Shown: positions 11,506-24,687, counted from the first letter of the stretch. The stretch is 64,000 nucleotides of DNA from Luzula sylvatica (GCA_946800325.1 OX326957.1:47538307-47602306), one strand, 5' to 3'. A program made the numbers and translations. Notes: a model not told the origin generated them from the letters alone.

Positions 11506-12177
11506 ATATAAATATGCATTAAACTAAATAGTTATTTTTTAGAACAATTTTGTTTATTTAACATACTTTCTTATAGTTTATTGTTCAGAAACAGTTTAGC
11601 TTAGTTCAGTTCACATTAGAATGTCTCAACTTCGAGGACTTCCCTCAACCCGCTGTGCATCTTTCGAGGAATCATGGGACCGAATCATGCAGATACAACT
11701 TAAATCAACGGGAGGGGAAGCAAGATCATGGGCAGCATGTCTATGGACAATCCGGAAAAAAGAAACAATCGATTTTTTTCAGAAAACAAAGTAGAATGAC
11801 AACTTTAGTGGCATCGACGAGCAAGAACCTTCTTCAATCTAGGATTATAGCCAAAATTTAGCTTGTTGCCTCTAGTATTCATGTCATTTCCGAATTGTTT
11901 TTTCGAGCTTGTAATGATGTAAAACATTAACAATTTTAAATAAAAAATAGAACCTAAAGAGTGTTTCGTACTCTAGGATCTACTTCAAAAAAAAAAATAC
12001 ATTCTATTACATGGTTGTACTTGTATCGATGCACGCACTTTTTTACAGTTCGCTGCCATTTGGGGGTAAAATTACATAATAGAATCAACTCGTGTGTTGA
12101 AGAAAATGAATTGAACAGAAAATAAACCTCTATAGATTCAGAAGAGTGGAGGAAAAAATCAATAACTTTTTTATGAA
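11506..12177. other. intergenic, nothing recognised
   Basis: AT-rich sequence with one 68-codon open frame at 11655-11861 that resembles no family I know. The right end probably holds the 3' UTR of the DUF1997 gene. Confidence 0.4.
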
Positions 12178-14096
12178 TTATCCAATATTACGCATCATTT
12201 TAATAGCATCAATTCCTGCATGAGTGCTTTTATTTATCGATTTTTCCCTACAAAACTTCCTAAAATCGGATAATAATCCGACATCCACGTCTCTCTTCAT
12301 CCTTTCAGCCAATCCTCTCAAAACCTGCATTGGCAACTCTTAAGCAAAAAACTAAGAGAAGATGACAAAAGAAACGAAAATTAAGTGCAAATGTACCCTT
12401 ATAAAATCACAAAATATTATGTATCTTTCAACTTAACACTTTATGTATACCCCTAAAAAACATCGTCAATATCACATACAAACCGCCATTTGGTATTTGC
12501 ATAAACATGTTTCTTAAGATGAGAGAAGGTATACAGTTTATTCAATACAAACTCCACTCATTAAAAGTGCATAGGTATCACATAAACAGCTTACAGGTTT
12601 ATAAAATAATATATATAAATATTAAATACTATAAATTAGTACACACATACTACAAAATAAAATAGTACATACTGAGAGACTTTAAATTGTTATTTTTTTT
12701 TTTTTTTTTTTGAATTTGGACTTTAAATTGTTATTAAAAATATATATGGTGAGGCATAAAAATATATTCAAAACGTTATATATTTATACTAAAAAAACTT
12801 ACTTGATTATTTCAGAAAATATAATTCTATTAAAAATGTATAATAGTGATATAAAAAGACATATCGTTATTGAAAAAGATATATCAATATCACACATCTA
12901 AAAAAAGTACTTTTAACTAATGTATAAAATATTATTAAAAAATATATTAGTCACATATAAAAATATATTCATAAAAGGTACAAATTTCTATTATAAATAT
13001 ATACTAAACATTTTCAGAAAATGTAAAGGATTGTTTGATAAATATGTATACTGGATATTTTCAGAAAAGAAATATGTTTATATTCAAAAAAGTATAATAA
13101 TAATGTAAAAAACACCGTCACCCTAGATAAATAAAACAATGCATAGGCATGTAATGTTAAAACATTATATATAGCCATATAGGTGTATGTTAAAAAGAAT
13201 TGTAAGGGTCGCGATAAAATATGATGAAACATTGCTGAAAAAAGGGTGAATATATGTCCTAACCGACTCGGCGACGCCTCGAAGGATATTATCTGGAATT
13301 AAAGCCAGAGCTGGAGGTTGCATGCTGCTTATGCTAATTCCAAGATGGCCCTTTAATCTGCAATTCCTTCCTTCTCGTTTCGGGTACAATAAACCTTTCA
13401 CCCCTAGTGAAAAGTCACGTGGCTTATATTCCTCATCTAAGCCTTCAAGCTCCCATTTTGTCTTTTAAAATATATAAAAAACAAAATGGTAATTAACTGA
13501 ATCGAACTAATCCATTATTAAACTACGTATATAATTTTTTTTACAGGCTTACGACTTGGAGCTCGAGTAAACTCGTAATTTCTTCAGGAACAGATGGAGG
13601 ATACTCCTCTCCACGTGATTTGGATTTTATTTGCATCACGACGATTGGATACACTGTTAGTAGAAGGAATTGTAGAGGAAGCATTTGAATCTTCCATTCT
13701 TCCTGCATTTGCAATTCAATTATATAAATCAAATTTCAAATTCTGATATAATTCTGATTTAATTACAGAAAACCTCGTTTATTCGTGTACTCCTATGTTG
13801 ATCAGGAAACATTGCGTTGAAAACCCTCGGTCGATCATGGATATATTCATCAAAAGAAACCTGCAATTTTTATTCTTTAAGTGGCAGGTTGAAATAATTA
13901 AGAAGCCTAATCTAATTTACTTTACCCCTGGTGGTTCAAAGAGGGGAATGTCAGTGGAAATGGTAGAAGAATAAGTGACAAATTGCGCCGTCGTTACTGT
14001 TATTCTCCTCCGATTTAATGCACGAATTCGAACAGGTGGAAATTTTGCTCCGATTTCCATCCAATTTTTTGTCGGATTCACCCGCCTAGCTGCCAT
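12178..14096 (-). CDS. DUF1997 family protein, five exons
   Basis: The coding exons are 13926-14096, 13774-13860, 13553-13702, 13264-13461 and 12178-12324. All junctions are GT-AG, all in phase 0, giving 250 residues. The start is the ATG of MAARRVNPTKNW. The first 45 residues are basic and could be an organelle transit peptide. The body matches the DUF1997 (DUF1990-like, plant/cyanobacterial) family as I remember it: STDIPLFEPPG, FDEYIHDRPRVF, EWKIQMLPLQFLLL, WELEGL and GVAESVLRGLAERM. Biochemical function is unknown; related plant proteins are usually assigned to plastids. Introns are short except the last (about 0.94 kb), which is AT-rich and holds decayed repeats. No break is seen, so the gene looks intact. 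The upstream 230 bp before the LTR element should hold its promoter. Confidence 0.88.
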
Positions 14097-14324
14097 CAAA
14101 TTACAATCAATGCTTTACTTGGTTGTAATTATGATTCTTTTCAGGGGGTTTTGAGCGAATGTAGTTTACCTCTTTGTTGATTGGAGTTTCTCAGAGCATG
14201 TCGCCATGGAGTACAGGATTTTGTTGCTCCAATCGCACTCATCTCTCTCCCTCTCTCTCAGTGCGGGTCTCAATCTGACAGAGAGGATATAAGGGGATGT
14301 CACACTGGTCTCCATAAACCAATC

Positions 14325-15962
14325 TGTTAGAGAATATAAATGGAGGTGTCCATTGATAATGCAATGGAGATGATTAACTAAAATTAGTTAGTGTTGTTAG
14401 TGGGTTTAGAATGAATGGTTAGGATTGATTAAGTTAGTTTATGTGTGTGATTTAGATTAGAGTTTAAACTAGTATAAATAGAGATGTAATCACTCAATGT
14501 AATTTAAGCAAGAATGATTAATCAAACGATTTTATCTTGTCTTCAATTTATCTATCTACTTAATATATTCTTAATCCATCTTTATCAAGTTTAACATGGT
14601 ATCTAGAGCATAGAAACTCAAACGAGTATTTCGATCCAAATTTCGTTTCTTTAATCCTAAAATTCGACTTCTTTTTTTTTTCTCAAGGCAAAACTGCCTA
14701 AAATCAATAAAAAATTCTTCTTCTCTATCATAAAACTCTAATTATTCTATCTAATTATCTCTTCTACTTCTTCTCAATTAGACAAAATTACCATTCTAAA
14801 CTAAAAGAATCTTTCTTTCTACAGTAACAAGAATATCCTCTTCTTCCCCACATTATCCATCAACATCAAACAGTAAAAAAAAAAAAAACTTTCTCTCGTA
14901 ATTTTCATTCTGTGTGCTAAATTCGTGTTTCGAGCATTGTAATTAAAAATTACAGTGTTCTATACGATTTATCTTAATTTAGGTTCGATTCGTTCTTTGA
15001 ATACCAAAATTGCTCCAAATTGAAGAAAGATCGAGCTACAGAGACAGCTTCAAGAAGGTTCTCGATAGGTTATGCCTTGGCTCCCAAGAAGAAGGAGAGC
15101 TTCGTTCGGCCGTCACTTACCACTCTTGTGGAATCGCATGGCATTTGATCTGATCCCTTACTTCCTCTCTCTTCTCTATTATTGAACCAATCTTATCCTA
15201 ATATGGTACCATCTATCCAAAGTCTCAAGTAAAAATCGGTACAAAACTCTTTTCTCTAATCTATCTTTTCATCTTAATTCCATTACTCATCATCTTCATC
15301 TTTTCTTCAAGAACCTTTCTGAAACTCTTAATATTTCAATCAGATCCACTAACCTGTTAAGATGTCCACATTACATACATACCCCTGATTTTTCCAAAAT
15401 CCTAGTTCTTCACAAAAAAAAAATAAATATATTTCAATCTCCTTTCTCATGACATTTCCAATTTTCTTCTCAAAATCGAACTATCCCTCTACAAAGACCT
15501 ACACATGTACTGAAATCGGTACCGCACCAAATCTTTTCTTTCAACCAAAACTGACCCGATGAGAAATCTGATGAACCGGTACCGAACCGGTGCAAATATT
15601 TTCATCCTTTTTTTTTTTATCTACAAACGTTTCCGCTATCTTCATGCCAAGCTTACCGTCACCGAATCGACGGTTGCGCTTGAGGGGGGCTGTTAGAGAA
15701 TATAAATGGAGGTGTCCATTGATAATGCAATGGAGATGATTAACTAAAATTAGTTAGTGTTGTTAGTGGGTTTAGAATGAATGGTTAGGATTGATTAAGT
15801 TAGTTTATGTGTGTGATTTAGATTAGAGTTTAAACTAGTATAAATAGAGATGTAATCACTCAATGTAATTTAAGCAAGAATGATTAATCAAACGATTTTA
15901 TCTTGTCTTCAATTTATCTATCTACTTAATATATTCTTAATCCATCTTTATCAAGTTTAACA
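14325..15962 (+). mobile_element. small non-coding LTR retroelement (TRIM/LARD-like), identical LTRs
   Basis: Two 272-bp direct repeats (14325-14596 and 15691-15962) begin TGTTAGAGAA and end TTTAACA; I see no difference between them. The left LTR is followed by TGGTATCTAGAGC (from 14597), a variant of the tRNA-Met primer site. The right LTR is preceded by CTTGAGGGGGG, a polypurine tract, so the element is in plus orientation. The interior is about 1.1 kb without open frames. Flanks CAATC and AAAAT do not give a clean 5-bp target duplication. A reverse-oriented relative lies at 21847-24081. Confidence 0.9.
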
Positions 15963-16345
15963 AAAATCAAAGTTATACCCAAGAACTGACATCTCCAGTT
16001 TAAAAAAACTGGAGGGCAATCAGAACCTCCGTCGTTTGCTTTTTTCGAAAGCTTATCCAAAAATCCACGGAGTATACTTTCATCTTAAAAAAGCAAAACT
16101 AAATGAAGTCATCTCCATTTATGTAAGTACTGGAACAAAATATAAGTGCATCTTGTCCTCAGAAACTCTGTAACCATTTCTCCATAGATACTATGTAAAA
16201 TACTAATCTGTTATTTTATGCGACTCGCAACATATTAGACTGCAGAGATAAAGATTCATAGATCAACACTCTTCTCCTTCAAAAGCGTGAGTCGTATAAG
16301 AGAAATGTCAAACCTTCTTTCAGACAGACAAAGAAAGTAGATCCA
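15963..16345 (+). promoter_or_regulatory. likely promoter and leader region of the VIK-like kinase
   Basis: This is the only sequence between the LTR element and the kinase ATG at 16346. It is AT-rich. I see no specific element I would name, so promoter status is by position only. The LTR element has inserted within about 400 bp of the start codon and may supply or disturb upstream regulatory sequence. Confidence 0.35.
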
Positions 16346-18913
16346 ATGAGCGACAAGAGCAATAGCGAGGGGGATGGGGATGGGAGCGGAGGATCCTCAG
16401 GAGCCACGTCGTCGCATCTGGATGCGAGCGAGAAGGAGGAGAAGAAGAAGGAGAAGGCGCGAGTGAGTCGCACCAGCTTGATCCTCTGGCAAACGCATCA
16501 GAATGACTTGACAGCCGTGCGGAGACTTCTAGATGAAGATAAAGGCCTCGTCAACGCCATGGATTACGACCGTCGTACGCCTCTCCATGTGGCAGCCTTG
16601 CACGGGTTTATTGATGTGGCTAATTGCTTGATTCAACATGGTGCTGATGTCAATGCACAGGATCGGTGGAAGAACACTGTATGGATTCACTACCTTGATC
16701 CCTTCTTGTTAATTTGATTTATTTCTTTCATTCGATCCCTTTCATCTTCAATTTGATTTCTAGTTCAGTATCAGTGCCGTGGGAAAGAATTTTGATCCAA
16801 TTCGTTTAATTATATATAGTTTGATCAAACAAAAGGGTCCCTATGCCCTTCTTGAACCTCTAACATACTAAACTGTTTATTGTACATTTATGTAAGTCAA
16901 AACAGTATATTGAATTATATAAGGATAAAGTCCTAAGCACCATACCCTCTTGTACTTAATTGAATAACAAGTCGAAATTATAATAGATCCTTTTCCCTAC
17001 CTTTGTTTTTGCTGATTAAATGATGATTATTTTTTTCTTATTAGCCTCTAGCAGATGCAGAAGGGGCGAAAAAGCAAAAGATGGTCGAACTGCTCGAATC
17101 CGTTGGTGGTCTCTCTTTCGTGAGTATTTACAATATAAACCCTGTTTAATTCAAAATTTTAAAAAAGACCAAATTTTCGGATTATATTTCGTTCTTCTTT
17201 CAGGGGCAAAACGGGAGCCATTTCGAGCAAAAGCCAGTACCGCCTCCATTGCCTAATAAATGCGATTGGGAAATCGAGCCTTCTGAGTTAGATTTCTCTT
17301 CTTCTGTGGTTATAGGAAAGGTATCTATTTGCATGCCCTTTTGCCTCAAATTATTTTTTTTTTTAATTCGATTGATATTTTGTGACAGGGTTCCTTTGGG
17401 GAAATTTTGAGAGCTTATTGGCGCGGTACTCCCGTGGCAGTTAAGAGAATACTTCCTTCTTTATCAGAAGATAGATTGGTCACGTGAGTTTTTTTTTACT
17501 TTCAATTTGTGCAGCTTTGGTTTTTTTACTTTTCATGTTTTTGTAACATTTCTGATTTGTGTTTTTGAAGCCAAGATTTCAGACACGAAGTAAATTTACT
17601 TGTGAAGCTTCGCCATCCTAACATCGTTCAATTCCTTGGAGCGGCCACGGAGAGAAAACCTTTGATGCTAATCACCGAGTTCCTCAGAGGGGTAAAATTA
17701 CCAACTTATCCTTTTATACAATGGGTTTAAAACTTTGTTAGTTTTAAATCAATTTGTAAAATAAAATTGTTTCAGGGGGATTTGCATCAGTATTTGAAAG
17801 ACAAAGGTGCACTTAGTCCAGCTACAGCCGTAAACTTCGCCTTAGATATGGCTAGGTATTTATCTCTGCAAAACTTCAAAATATCACATATATCCTTCCA
17901 AAATATGAAATATCATGAATTATCCCTCAAAAATGAGATGTCTAAACTACATTTCTTTCTCAATACATAAAAATTAAAATGAATCAAGGGTAGTTCAAAA
18001 ATCTTTTAAAACGAATAAGGAAATGACTCAATCAAGGGTAAATATGATATTTCTTTTGTTTCATCAGGGGCATGGCTTATCTACATAACGAGCCTAATGT
18101 TGTAATTCATAGAGATTTGAAGCCAAGGTGTGTTGATTATATTTTTAATCTTTTTTTTTCTCTCCTCATTTGTTAATTAATTTGGTAATTTTGTTCAGAA
18201 ATGTCCTTTTGGTGAACTCGAGCGCGGAACACCTAAAGGTCGGCGATTTTGGACTGAGCAAACTAATCAATGTTAAGCATGCTAACGACATTTATAAGTT
18301 GACTGGCGAAACTGGCAGCTGTAAGTTTCATGGCAAAACAAAATCTCATGCTAGAAATTAATTAAGATTTTTTTTTTGCATTTTTTTTTGTGTGTAGATC
18401 GATATATGGCTCCAGAAGTTTTCAAGCATAGAAAATACGACAAAAAAGTTGACGTTTTTTCTTTTGCCATGATACTATACGAGGTAAAATTTTCTATAAT
18501 TAAAATCAATCCCTTTATTTTTATTTACTTGACTTAATTTTTATTTACTTGACTTAATTTTTATTTACTTAACAGATGCTTGAAGGAGATCCGCCACTTT
18601 CGAACTACGAACCTTACGAAGCTGCTAAATACGTCGCCGATGGCCACAGACCAATTTTCAGAGCAAAAACTCAAATACCTGAATTAAAGGAGTAAGTTTT
18701 TTCTATAACTAAACTCTTTAGTTTTCAATTCAAATTTCGAATGATTTTAATTTGGCGATTTGCATCTGAAATAATAGATTGATCGAGGTGTGCTGGTCGC
18801 CAGATATGACTCAACGGCCTTCGTTTCTCGATATCTTGAAGATATTAGAGAAAATTAAGGAAAAGTTTTCGACAGATCATCGCTGGCCCCATATTTTCTC
18901 TTCGAGCTCATAA
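16346..18913 (+). CDS. VIK: ankyrin-repeat Raf-like protein kinase, VIK (VH1-interacting kinase) type
   Basis: Eleven exons: 16346-16678, 17045-17119, 17204-17320, 17389-17483, 17571-17691, 17776-17855, 18068-18127, 18199-18320, 18398-18483, 18576-18691 and 18778-18913. All introns are GT-AG with consistent phases, giving 446 residues. An acidic, low-complexity N-terminus precedes ankyrin repeats (about residues 45-135, with RRTPLHVAALHG and GADVNAQD). The kinase domain starts with GKGSFGEI (174-181), then VAVK (K194), HRDLKP (D290), DFG (D310) and MAPE. All catalytic residues are present. The family is the plant C-group Raf-like/ILK kinases; VIK in Arabidopsis binds the VH1/BRL2 receptor and a vacuolar sugar transporter. 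The gene looks intact. The orthologue name rests on remembered similarity, not alignment. Confidence 0.93.
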
Positions 18914-19246
18914 TATCCATCTTGTATGTACAAAATTATTTCATCTTGTTTATTCGGCATAAATGCCCTCAAATTTTATTGGATTTTGTTTTGATTGTTG
19001 TTATTTAGTATTTCCCCCACAAGGAATATTTTGTGGATTGATTAAACATCATGTACAATAAATATTCCATTAATAATGATATAATTTTGGTGTTCGTTAT
19101 CATATATAAATTTGTATCACCCATTTTCTACGAACGAAAACAAAATGCCATTACATAATAATCTAGTATTCGGTTCGGTAGTACAAAAACAACAACGTCG
19201 AAAAAAATGAAGGTACAACAACACTAACGCGTCATTTAAAAGGCGT

Positions 19247-20279
19247 TCAAAGAAGCTTCTTTCTCTCGAAAAAGGATTTGAGATACCATACTTGCAATCC
19301 TGCAACGGACAAACACAATGCAAGCGATAGAAAACTGAACCAACCCATTCTCGAATTCGTCGTTCTGTTCATTTCTTGCATCTCTTCGTCCCTGTCAAAA
19401 AAATATATTAAATTTAGTTTATATAAAATGGTATTTTCTAAAGTAGAGATAAATACCTCGCGCGTAAATAGTACATTTCGTCTTGGATGGACCTCACAAT
19501 ATCATCTAGCTTCTTCAGCTCTACTGCCATTGTCTACGTAAAAAAATAAAGAAATAAATAAATATCAGCACAAAACTTATTAATTAGAGGAATAGTTTCA
19601 ATTGTACCTCGACTTGGTCTTTCTTGGCGACTTTAGACCAGTCCTTAGCAGCAACACCGCTTTTCCATTCGAACTCGAAAGAGACGCTGGTGGGAGGGGT
19701 GTGATCAGGAGTCCAAAAGCATGCCAAGTAATCTCCTGCCTCGCTTGTAACAAATGCGAAATTACCCGATTCGACATTCTCGGAGGAATGCATGGTATTC
19801 CCATATGGCGATGTCACCTTCAAAAATTATAACAACGATGATGATGATTGTTAGTTAATTGGTATATAAGATGTAATATATGCCCTAATTCAAAAGAATT
19901 AGGGCTTGTTTCCCCCCAAATTCCATCTCAAACCGTCCTTCGAATCGAAATCTAATCAATTAAATGAAATTGGGAACGACGATGTGTAATTTCGAAATGA
20001 TAATTAGGGTTTGCAGAAACAGATCGGATTGAGGCCTACCTTTAGAGAAACACGATGGGATTCGGGGAGAGGCAAGGATTCGGAAGGGTTAGCAACGGAG
20101 TACTTTCCGACGGTCATGGCGTTGAGCTTTATTTCCTCGGATATGCACTTAATCTGGGCCGATTGGAGATCGAACCTGAGCCCTTTACCTGCCGGAATTA
20201 CAGAAAACACGCACACTAACGAGAAAAACACCAAAAGAGGAGAAGAAGAAGACGACGAAGAAGGAAGAGGGATTGCCAT
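19247..20279 (-). CDS. p24 family transmembrane cargo receptor (emp24/GOLD), delta type
   Basis: Four exons, 20040-20279, 19608-19817, 19457-19533 and 19247-19391, encode 223 residues. The start is the ATG of MAIPLPSS. A signal peptide (serine-rich, then LLVFFSLVCVFSVIPAG) precedes a GOLD domain, with the two cysteines expected for its disulfide in IKCISEEIK and YLACFW. A coiled-coil stem (VELKKLDDIVRSIQDEM) is followed by one membrane segment (WFSFLSLALCLSVAGLQVW) and a short cytosolic tail ending ERKKLL, a COPI-type dilysine signal. Such proteins cycle between ER and Golgi and select cargo for COPII vesicles. The gene is convergent with the kinase gene, with 333 bp between the stops. It appears complete. 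Subfamily delta is inferred from the AMTVGKY motif and tail. Confidence 0.92.
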
Positions 20280-21224
20280 GATCAATTCGAATTTCGAGCA
20301 GTGAAATTCGATAATAAATTGATCCCTTTAAATTTGGTTGTCTTCTTTACTTTTCCTCTCAAACTTTTTGTGATTTTTTGGCGTTTCATGTTCTATTTAT
20401 TTTGCCTTCTTCTCTAGATCGTTTGGGCGAACAAATTAGTTAGTTCAACGTATACAAATATGTAACGGATCATTGTATTCTTGAAGACTCGTTACACGAA
20501 AGAGGGTTCGTATGTGTACTGTCAGGCTGTTTCCAAACCGTCCACTTCAGTCCACGTTATGCAAACAAATTTTCTTCCTAAAATTAACGAGTTTGATCGA
20601 AATTAATTTGATATTGTTTGCTATTTGTTCCTTTGATAGTGGGCATGTTTGATTTGAGGAATTTTGGAATACATGGATATATCATATACACTTGGATCAT
20701 CCATGTATTTGAGAATTCATGCAAGTTGTTTGATTTGTTGGATTTCAAATACACGTAAACAAAAAATATTTGTGATCTTCAATTAAAATCCATGATTTTT
20801 CAAATTGGTTATAAATTGAATTTGTTTGATGATCCTCTGTTAAATATATCTCATAAACAATATCATTAAATTTCAATACTAGTATTAGTAAAATATTAAC
20901 TACATATAATAAAAAAAACAATTAAATTAAAATGCAACTTGCACAATCATTGTAAAAAATGTTTTAACTAGAAAAATATCATAAATATGATTCTTGTTCA
21001 ATATGACACAAGTATGAAATAAAACTAATATAAACAAAAATTGCAAAATATTAATCAGTCTACTAAATCCTATAAACACCAATACTAATTATTCCATTTT
21101 TTTTAGAATGAACATGCTTATCTAAATATTTAAAGCTTGGCAAACACCTTAAATGCGTGAAAAAATAGTAAAACGCCCAAAACATATTGGTACTACCTCT
21201 TCGTACAACCTCATGCTGGTACGT

Positions 21225-21480
21225 AAGGTATCACTATCCAGTGCCGGTGCCGGTACCTCTCAAAACTGTTCGATGCATATCTCTCAAAACGGGCATGGTA
21301 CCGGTACCTCCCAACTTTTTCTTTGTACCAGCACCTCTCGACATTCTTCTCCGACAATTTTTGCAAAGATGATTTCTTCTCCGACACCTATCGACATTCT
21401 TATCTATACCAGTACCTCCTAACTTTTTCTCTGTACCGGCACCTCTCGACATTCTTCTCCGACATTTTCTCCAAATTAAC
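21225..21480. repeat. short tandem repeats around GGTACC motifs
   Basis: A block with CTTTTTCTTTGTACCAGCAC then CTCTCGACATTCTTCTCCGAC is repeated with changes two to three times, mixed with CCGGTGCCGGTACC motifs. Small open frames on both strands (about 21153-21565) follow the repeat and are not credible genes. Confidence 0.6.
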
Positions 21481-21846
21481 CCCCAATCCTCATAATTTTA
21501 CCCCACATAAGCTCTTCCACTCGATAACACGTCAAAATGGTTTCTTTTGCGATTTGACCCCCTAAAAGGAAAAAAAAAATAGTGCTCAGCCTCAGGTAAG
21601 CAACATAATTGCCTAATTAACAATACTAAATCCAGCTTAACAAACCCTAATCAATGCAACAAACACCTATAACCGTAATCGAGACAATTGTTCACTCTAA
21701 TGATATTATTTAACCCTAATTGATATTATTTCATCTTAATTAAGACACTAATCGCAACATGTAGTAGTAATCTATACTAATTGAGACACTAATTACAATA
21801 ATTACCTCGAAATAGCACACAATTTTGATACATGTGAAGTACATCT

Positions 21847-23314
21847 TGATAAAATTGATAATGGTGGATTAAGAAATATTAAAGAAGATAAATTGAAGAG
21901 AGAAAGAAAGATTGAAGACAAGATAAAATGGATTGATTAAATAATTCTTGCTTAAATTACATTGAGTGAATTACATTTCTATTTATACTAGTTTAAACTC
22001 TAATCTAAATTAATCCTAGCCATCCAATCTAAACCCACTAACACCACTAATACCACTAACTAATTTCAACAAATCCTCTCAATTTTACTACCAATGGACG
22101 CCTCCATTTATACCTTCTAACAGCCTCCCTCAAGCGCAACCGTCGATTCGGTGACGGTAAGCTTGGCACGAAGATAGCGGAAACGTTTTGTAGATAAAAG
22201 AGGAAGAAAATATTTGCACCGGTTCGGTACCGGTTCGTCAGATTTCTCGTCGGGTCAGTTTTAGTTGAAAGAACAAAATTTTGAAGGAAGAAAGAGGTTT
22301 TCGTCAGAATTGATGGTTGATGTTGAATTTGACTGCACGGTTTTCGATGCGAGTTGGTTGAAATGGATGAGGGTTAATAGTTTATTCACAGATGTGTATG
22401 CCAATTTTAGGAGGTGCTGCTTCGCTTTGTCAAGAAGTTTGAAGGAAGCATTGACATGTTTAGGGTTCTGATTTGGGTGTTTTTGCAGATTACCTCAGAT
22501 TCAAGCAGATCGTAAGAAGAGCCTGAACAGATAAGAGTTGCCGATAAGGTACCAGTTTTGGTACCGTTTTGTGCTGAACTCAAAACCGGTTTTGTACTGA
22601 TTTGGACAACCAGCCTGTAGGGTTGCAGAAATGTGTCGAGATGTATCGATTTCGGTTGAAAGAAAAGACTTGGTTCGATACCGGTTTCGGTACCTTTTAA
22701 GAGAATCCGCTTTTAATTAGGGTTTTAATTATCATCAGGTTTGATACCGCTTTGAGCGGAACTAAAAATCAATTCTGGTTTGGTACCAGAAGTAAGAAAA
22801 TGTTGATACCGGAAATTGGTACCGGTATAATAACGAAGATGGAATTGGTTTTGGGGGCAGAGTTTGATTTCGTTGAGAATGGTACCGGTGTGATATAGAG
22901 TTAATCATAAGAATTGAGATAAGGAGATTTGTACCGAAATGTACCTTTCACCTTCTTCTTTGAGTTGAGTTGCTTCTGATTTCTGCAACAGTCGAAGCCG
23001 CGGTTTTCTTCATCGTCTTCTTCTCCTTCACTTCTCCAATCGTATGATTTAGGTGAGTTGAGGCGAGTTCTAGCTCGAAAAAGGTTTATATTCCTGAGAT
23101 TTCGTTGAAATTCCCAATTGCTCCTCTAAGTCTCTTGGTCCCGGCTCGAATTTGGTTTAAAATCCTGAATTGCTTCTGATTTCTGGTATTGGGGTCGATT
23201 CTTGAGTAAATTTCTTGCTGGGTGTGCTCGGAATTGGATGCACAACCCTGAATTTCTCGGATTTGGGTTTAAAAACCCTAGAATTGGGTGGCGATGATGG
23301 TATGGATTACGATT

Positions 23315-23345
<31 letters not shown>

Positions 23346-24081
23346 AGAAGAGTAATTTTTTTTTTGTTTGGTTGATTTTAGGCAGTTTTGCCTTAGAGAA
23401 GAGAGTGGAGGTGCTGATGGCAGCTTTGCCCCAAGAAAATAAAAAGAGGCTTCAGATCGGCCATTCATGGCGTGACGAGAAATGATATTTCTGTGTTTCT
23501 TCTTGCTTCATATCGCACAAGTGGGAGAGAGATAGGGGAAGAGAAAGAGAAAATTTTGAAAGATAAAAAGTACTCAATAGAGATAAACGAGAGAGAAGAG
23601 GAAAGAGATATTTGATTTTACTTTTCACTGAAAAGATTGATAAAAAAAAAAATTTGGCAGTTTTGCCTTGGGGAAAAAGAAAATTTGAAAAAAAAAGGAA
23701 ATATTAGGGAGAAATTATGGCAGTTTGCCTTTAAAAAAAAATCGAATTTAGAGAAAATTAATTTGGATCAAATTACTCGTTTGAGTTTTTATGCTCTTGA
23801 TACCATGATAAAATTGATAATGGTGGATTAAGAAATATTAAAGAAGATAAATTGAAGAGAGAAAGAAAGATTGAAGACAAGATAAAATGGATTGATTAAA
23901 TAATTCTTGCTTAAATTACATTGAGTGAATTACATTTCTATTTATACTAGTTTAAACTCTAATCTAAATTAATCCTAGCCATCCAATCTAAACCCACTAA
24001 CACCACTAATACCACTAACTAATTTCAACAAATCTTCTCAATTTTACTACCAATGGACGCCTCCATTTATACCTTCTAACA
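21847..24081 (-). mobile_element. second small LTR retroelement of the same family
   Basis: Direct repeats of 276 bp (21847-22122 and 23806-24081) read TGTTAGAAGG to TTTTATCA on the minus strand and differ at only one position by eye. A perfect target duplication CATCT lies at 21842-21846 and 24082-24086. The minus-strand primer site TGGTATCAAGAGC adjoins the right LTR and a GAGGGAGGC polypurine tract adjoins the left. The interior shares segments with 14597-15690, including the AACCGGTACCGAACCGGTGC region, and has many further GGTACCG motifs. It holds no protein-coding frame, so it must have moved with enzymes supplied in trans. Confidence 0.92.
23319..23345. repeat. (GA)n microsatellite
   Basis: A short run of GA dinucleotides inside the small LTR element's interior. 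Confidence 0.9.
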
Positions 24082-24687
24082 CATCTGAGTAATCATCAAG
24101 AGGCAAAGGAAGGAGACACTCTCCGAAATACTCCACATGTTTGAAATGGTGAGGGGGGAAGGCGGAGAGCTTCAACTCTTCAATGCAGATCTGGCGAGCG
24201 GGTTAAGCTTCATCTCCTTGGCGAGCATGTATAGCCTGGGCGAAGGAAGAAAGAATAATAGTGGGAGTTGTGAACTTGGAGCTAGACAGAGTTCAGTTTA
24301 GGGATGAAATACATGGACAAGAGATGAAATACCGATTTTTTAGATGTATGACAATATCCAGGGATTTTGAGTCCAAAATGCACTACACCATGAACTCAAA
24401 CACTGGATTTGTATGATATCCTGGATTTCAAACTACATATCCAGCTAAATCCCTCAAATCAAACATGCCCAGTATGTATTGACTTATTATTAAACTGAAC
24501 ACCAAAGTACTCGCTAAATTAATAACCCTAATTTAGTTCCAAAAAAACAAACAAAACAAAACAAAAATAACAAATTAAGGAGTCACACACAGAATTAAAA
24601 ATAACAAAAAGTCGATAACACGAATTGAATAAAATCCACACTGAAAACACATTAATAAAGGGAAATTAAATTGGACTCAATTTCGCT

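Larger units (their letters stand above)
20641..24470. mobile_element. terminal-inverted-repeat DNA element, interrupted by an LTR element
   Basis: The left end GGGCATGTTTGATTTGAGG is matched exactly by the complement of the right end (24452-24470). Both sides are flanked by AGT (20638-20640 and 24471-24473), a possible 3-bp target duplication. The GGGC-TGTTTG terminus is reminiscent of PIF/Harbinger-like MITEs, although those usually duplicate TWA. Removing the nested LTR element (21847-24081 plus its 5-bp duplication) leaves about 1.6 kb with no transposase. Class assignment is tentative. Confidence 0.7.

Noticed and set aside
11655..11861. 68-codon plus-strand frame
   Set aside because: No recognisable motif, no splice partners, and near a MITE.
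19278..20304. Plus-strand frames across the p24 gene
   Set aside because: They are antisense shadows; the minus-strand exons have splice sites, signal peptide, membrane segment and dilysine tail.
22265..22471. 68-codon frame inside the small LTR element
   Set aside because: It lies antisense to the element, resembles no gag or pol, and is not present in the sister element.
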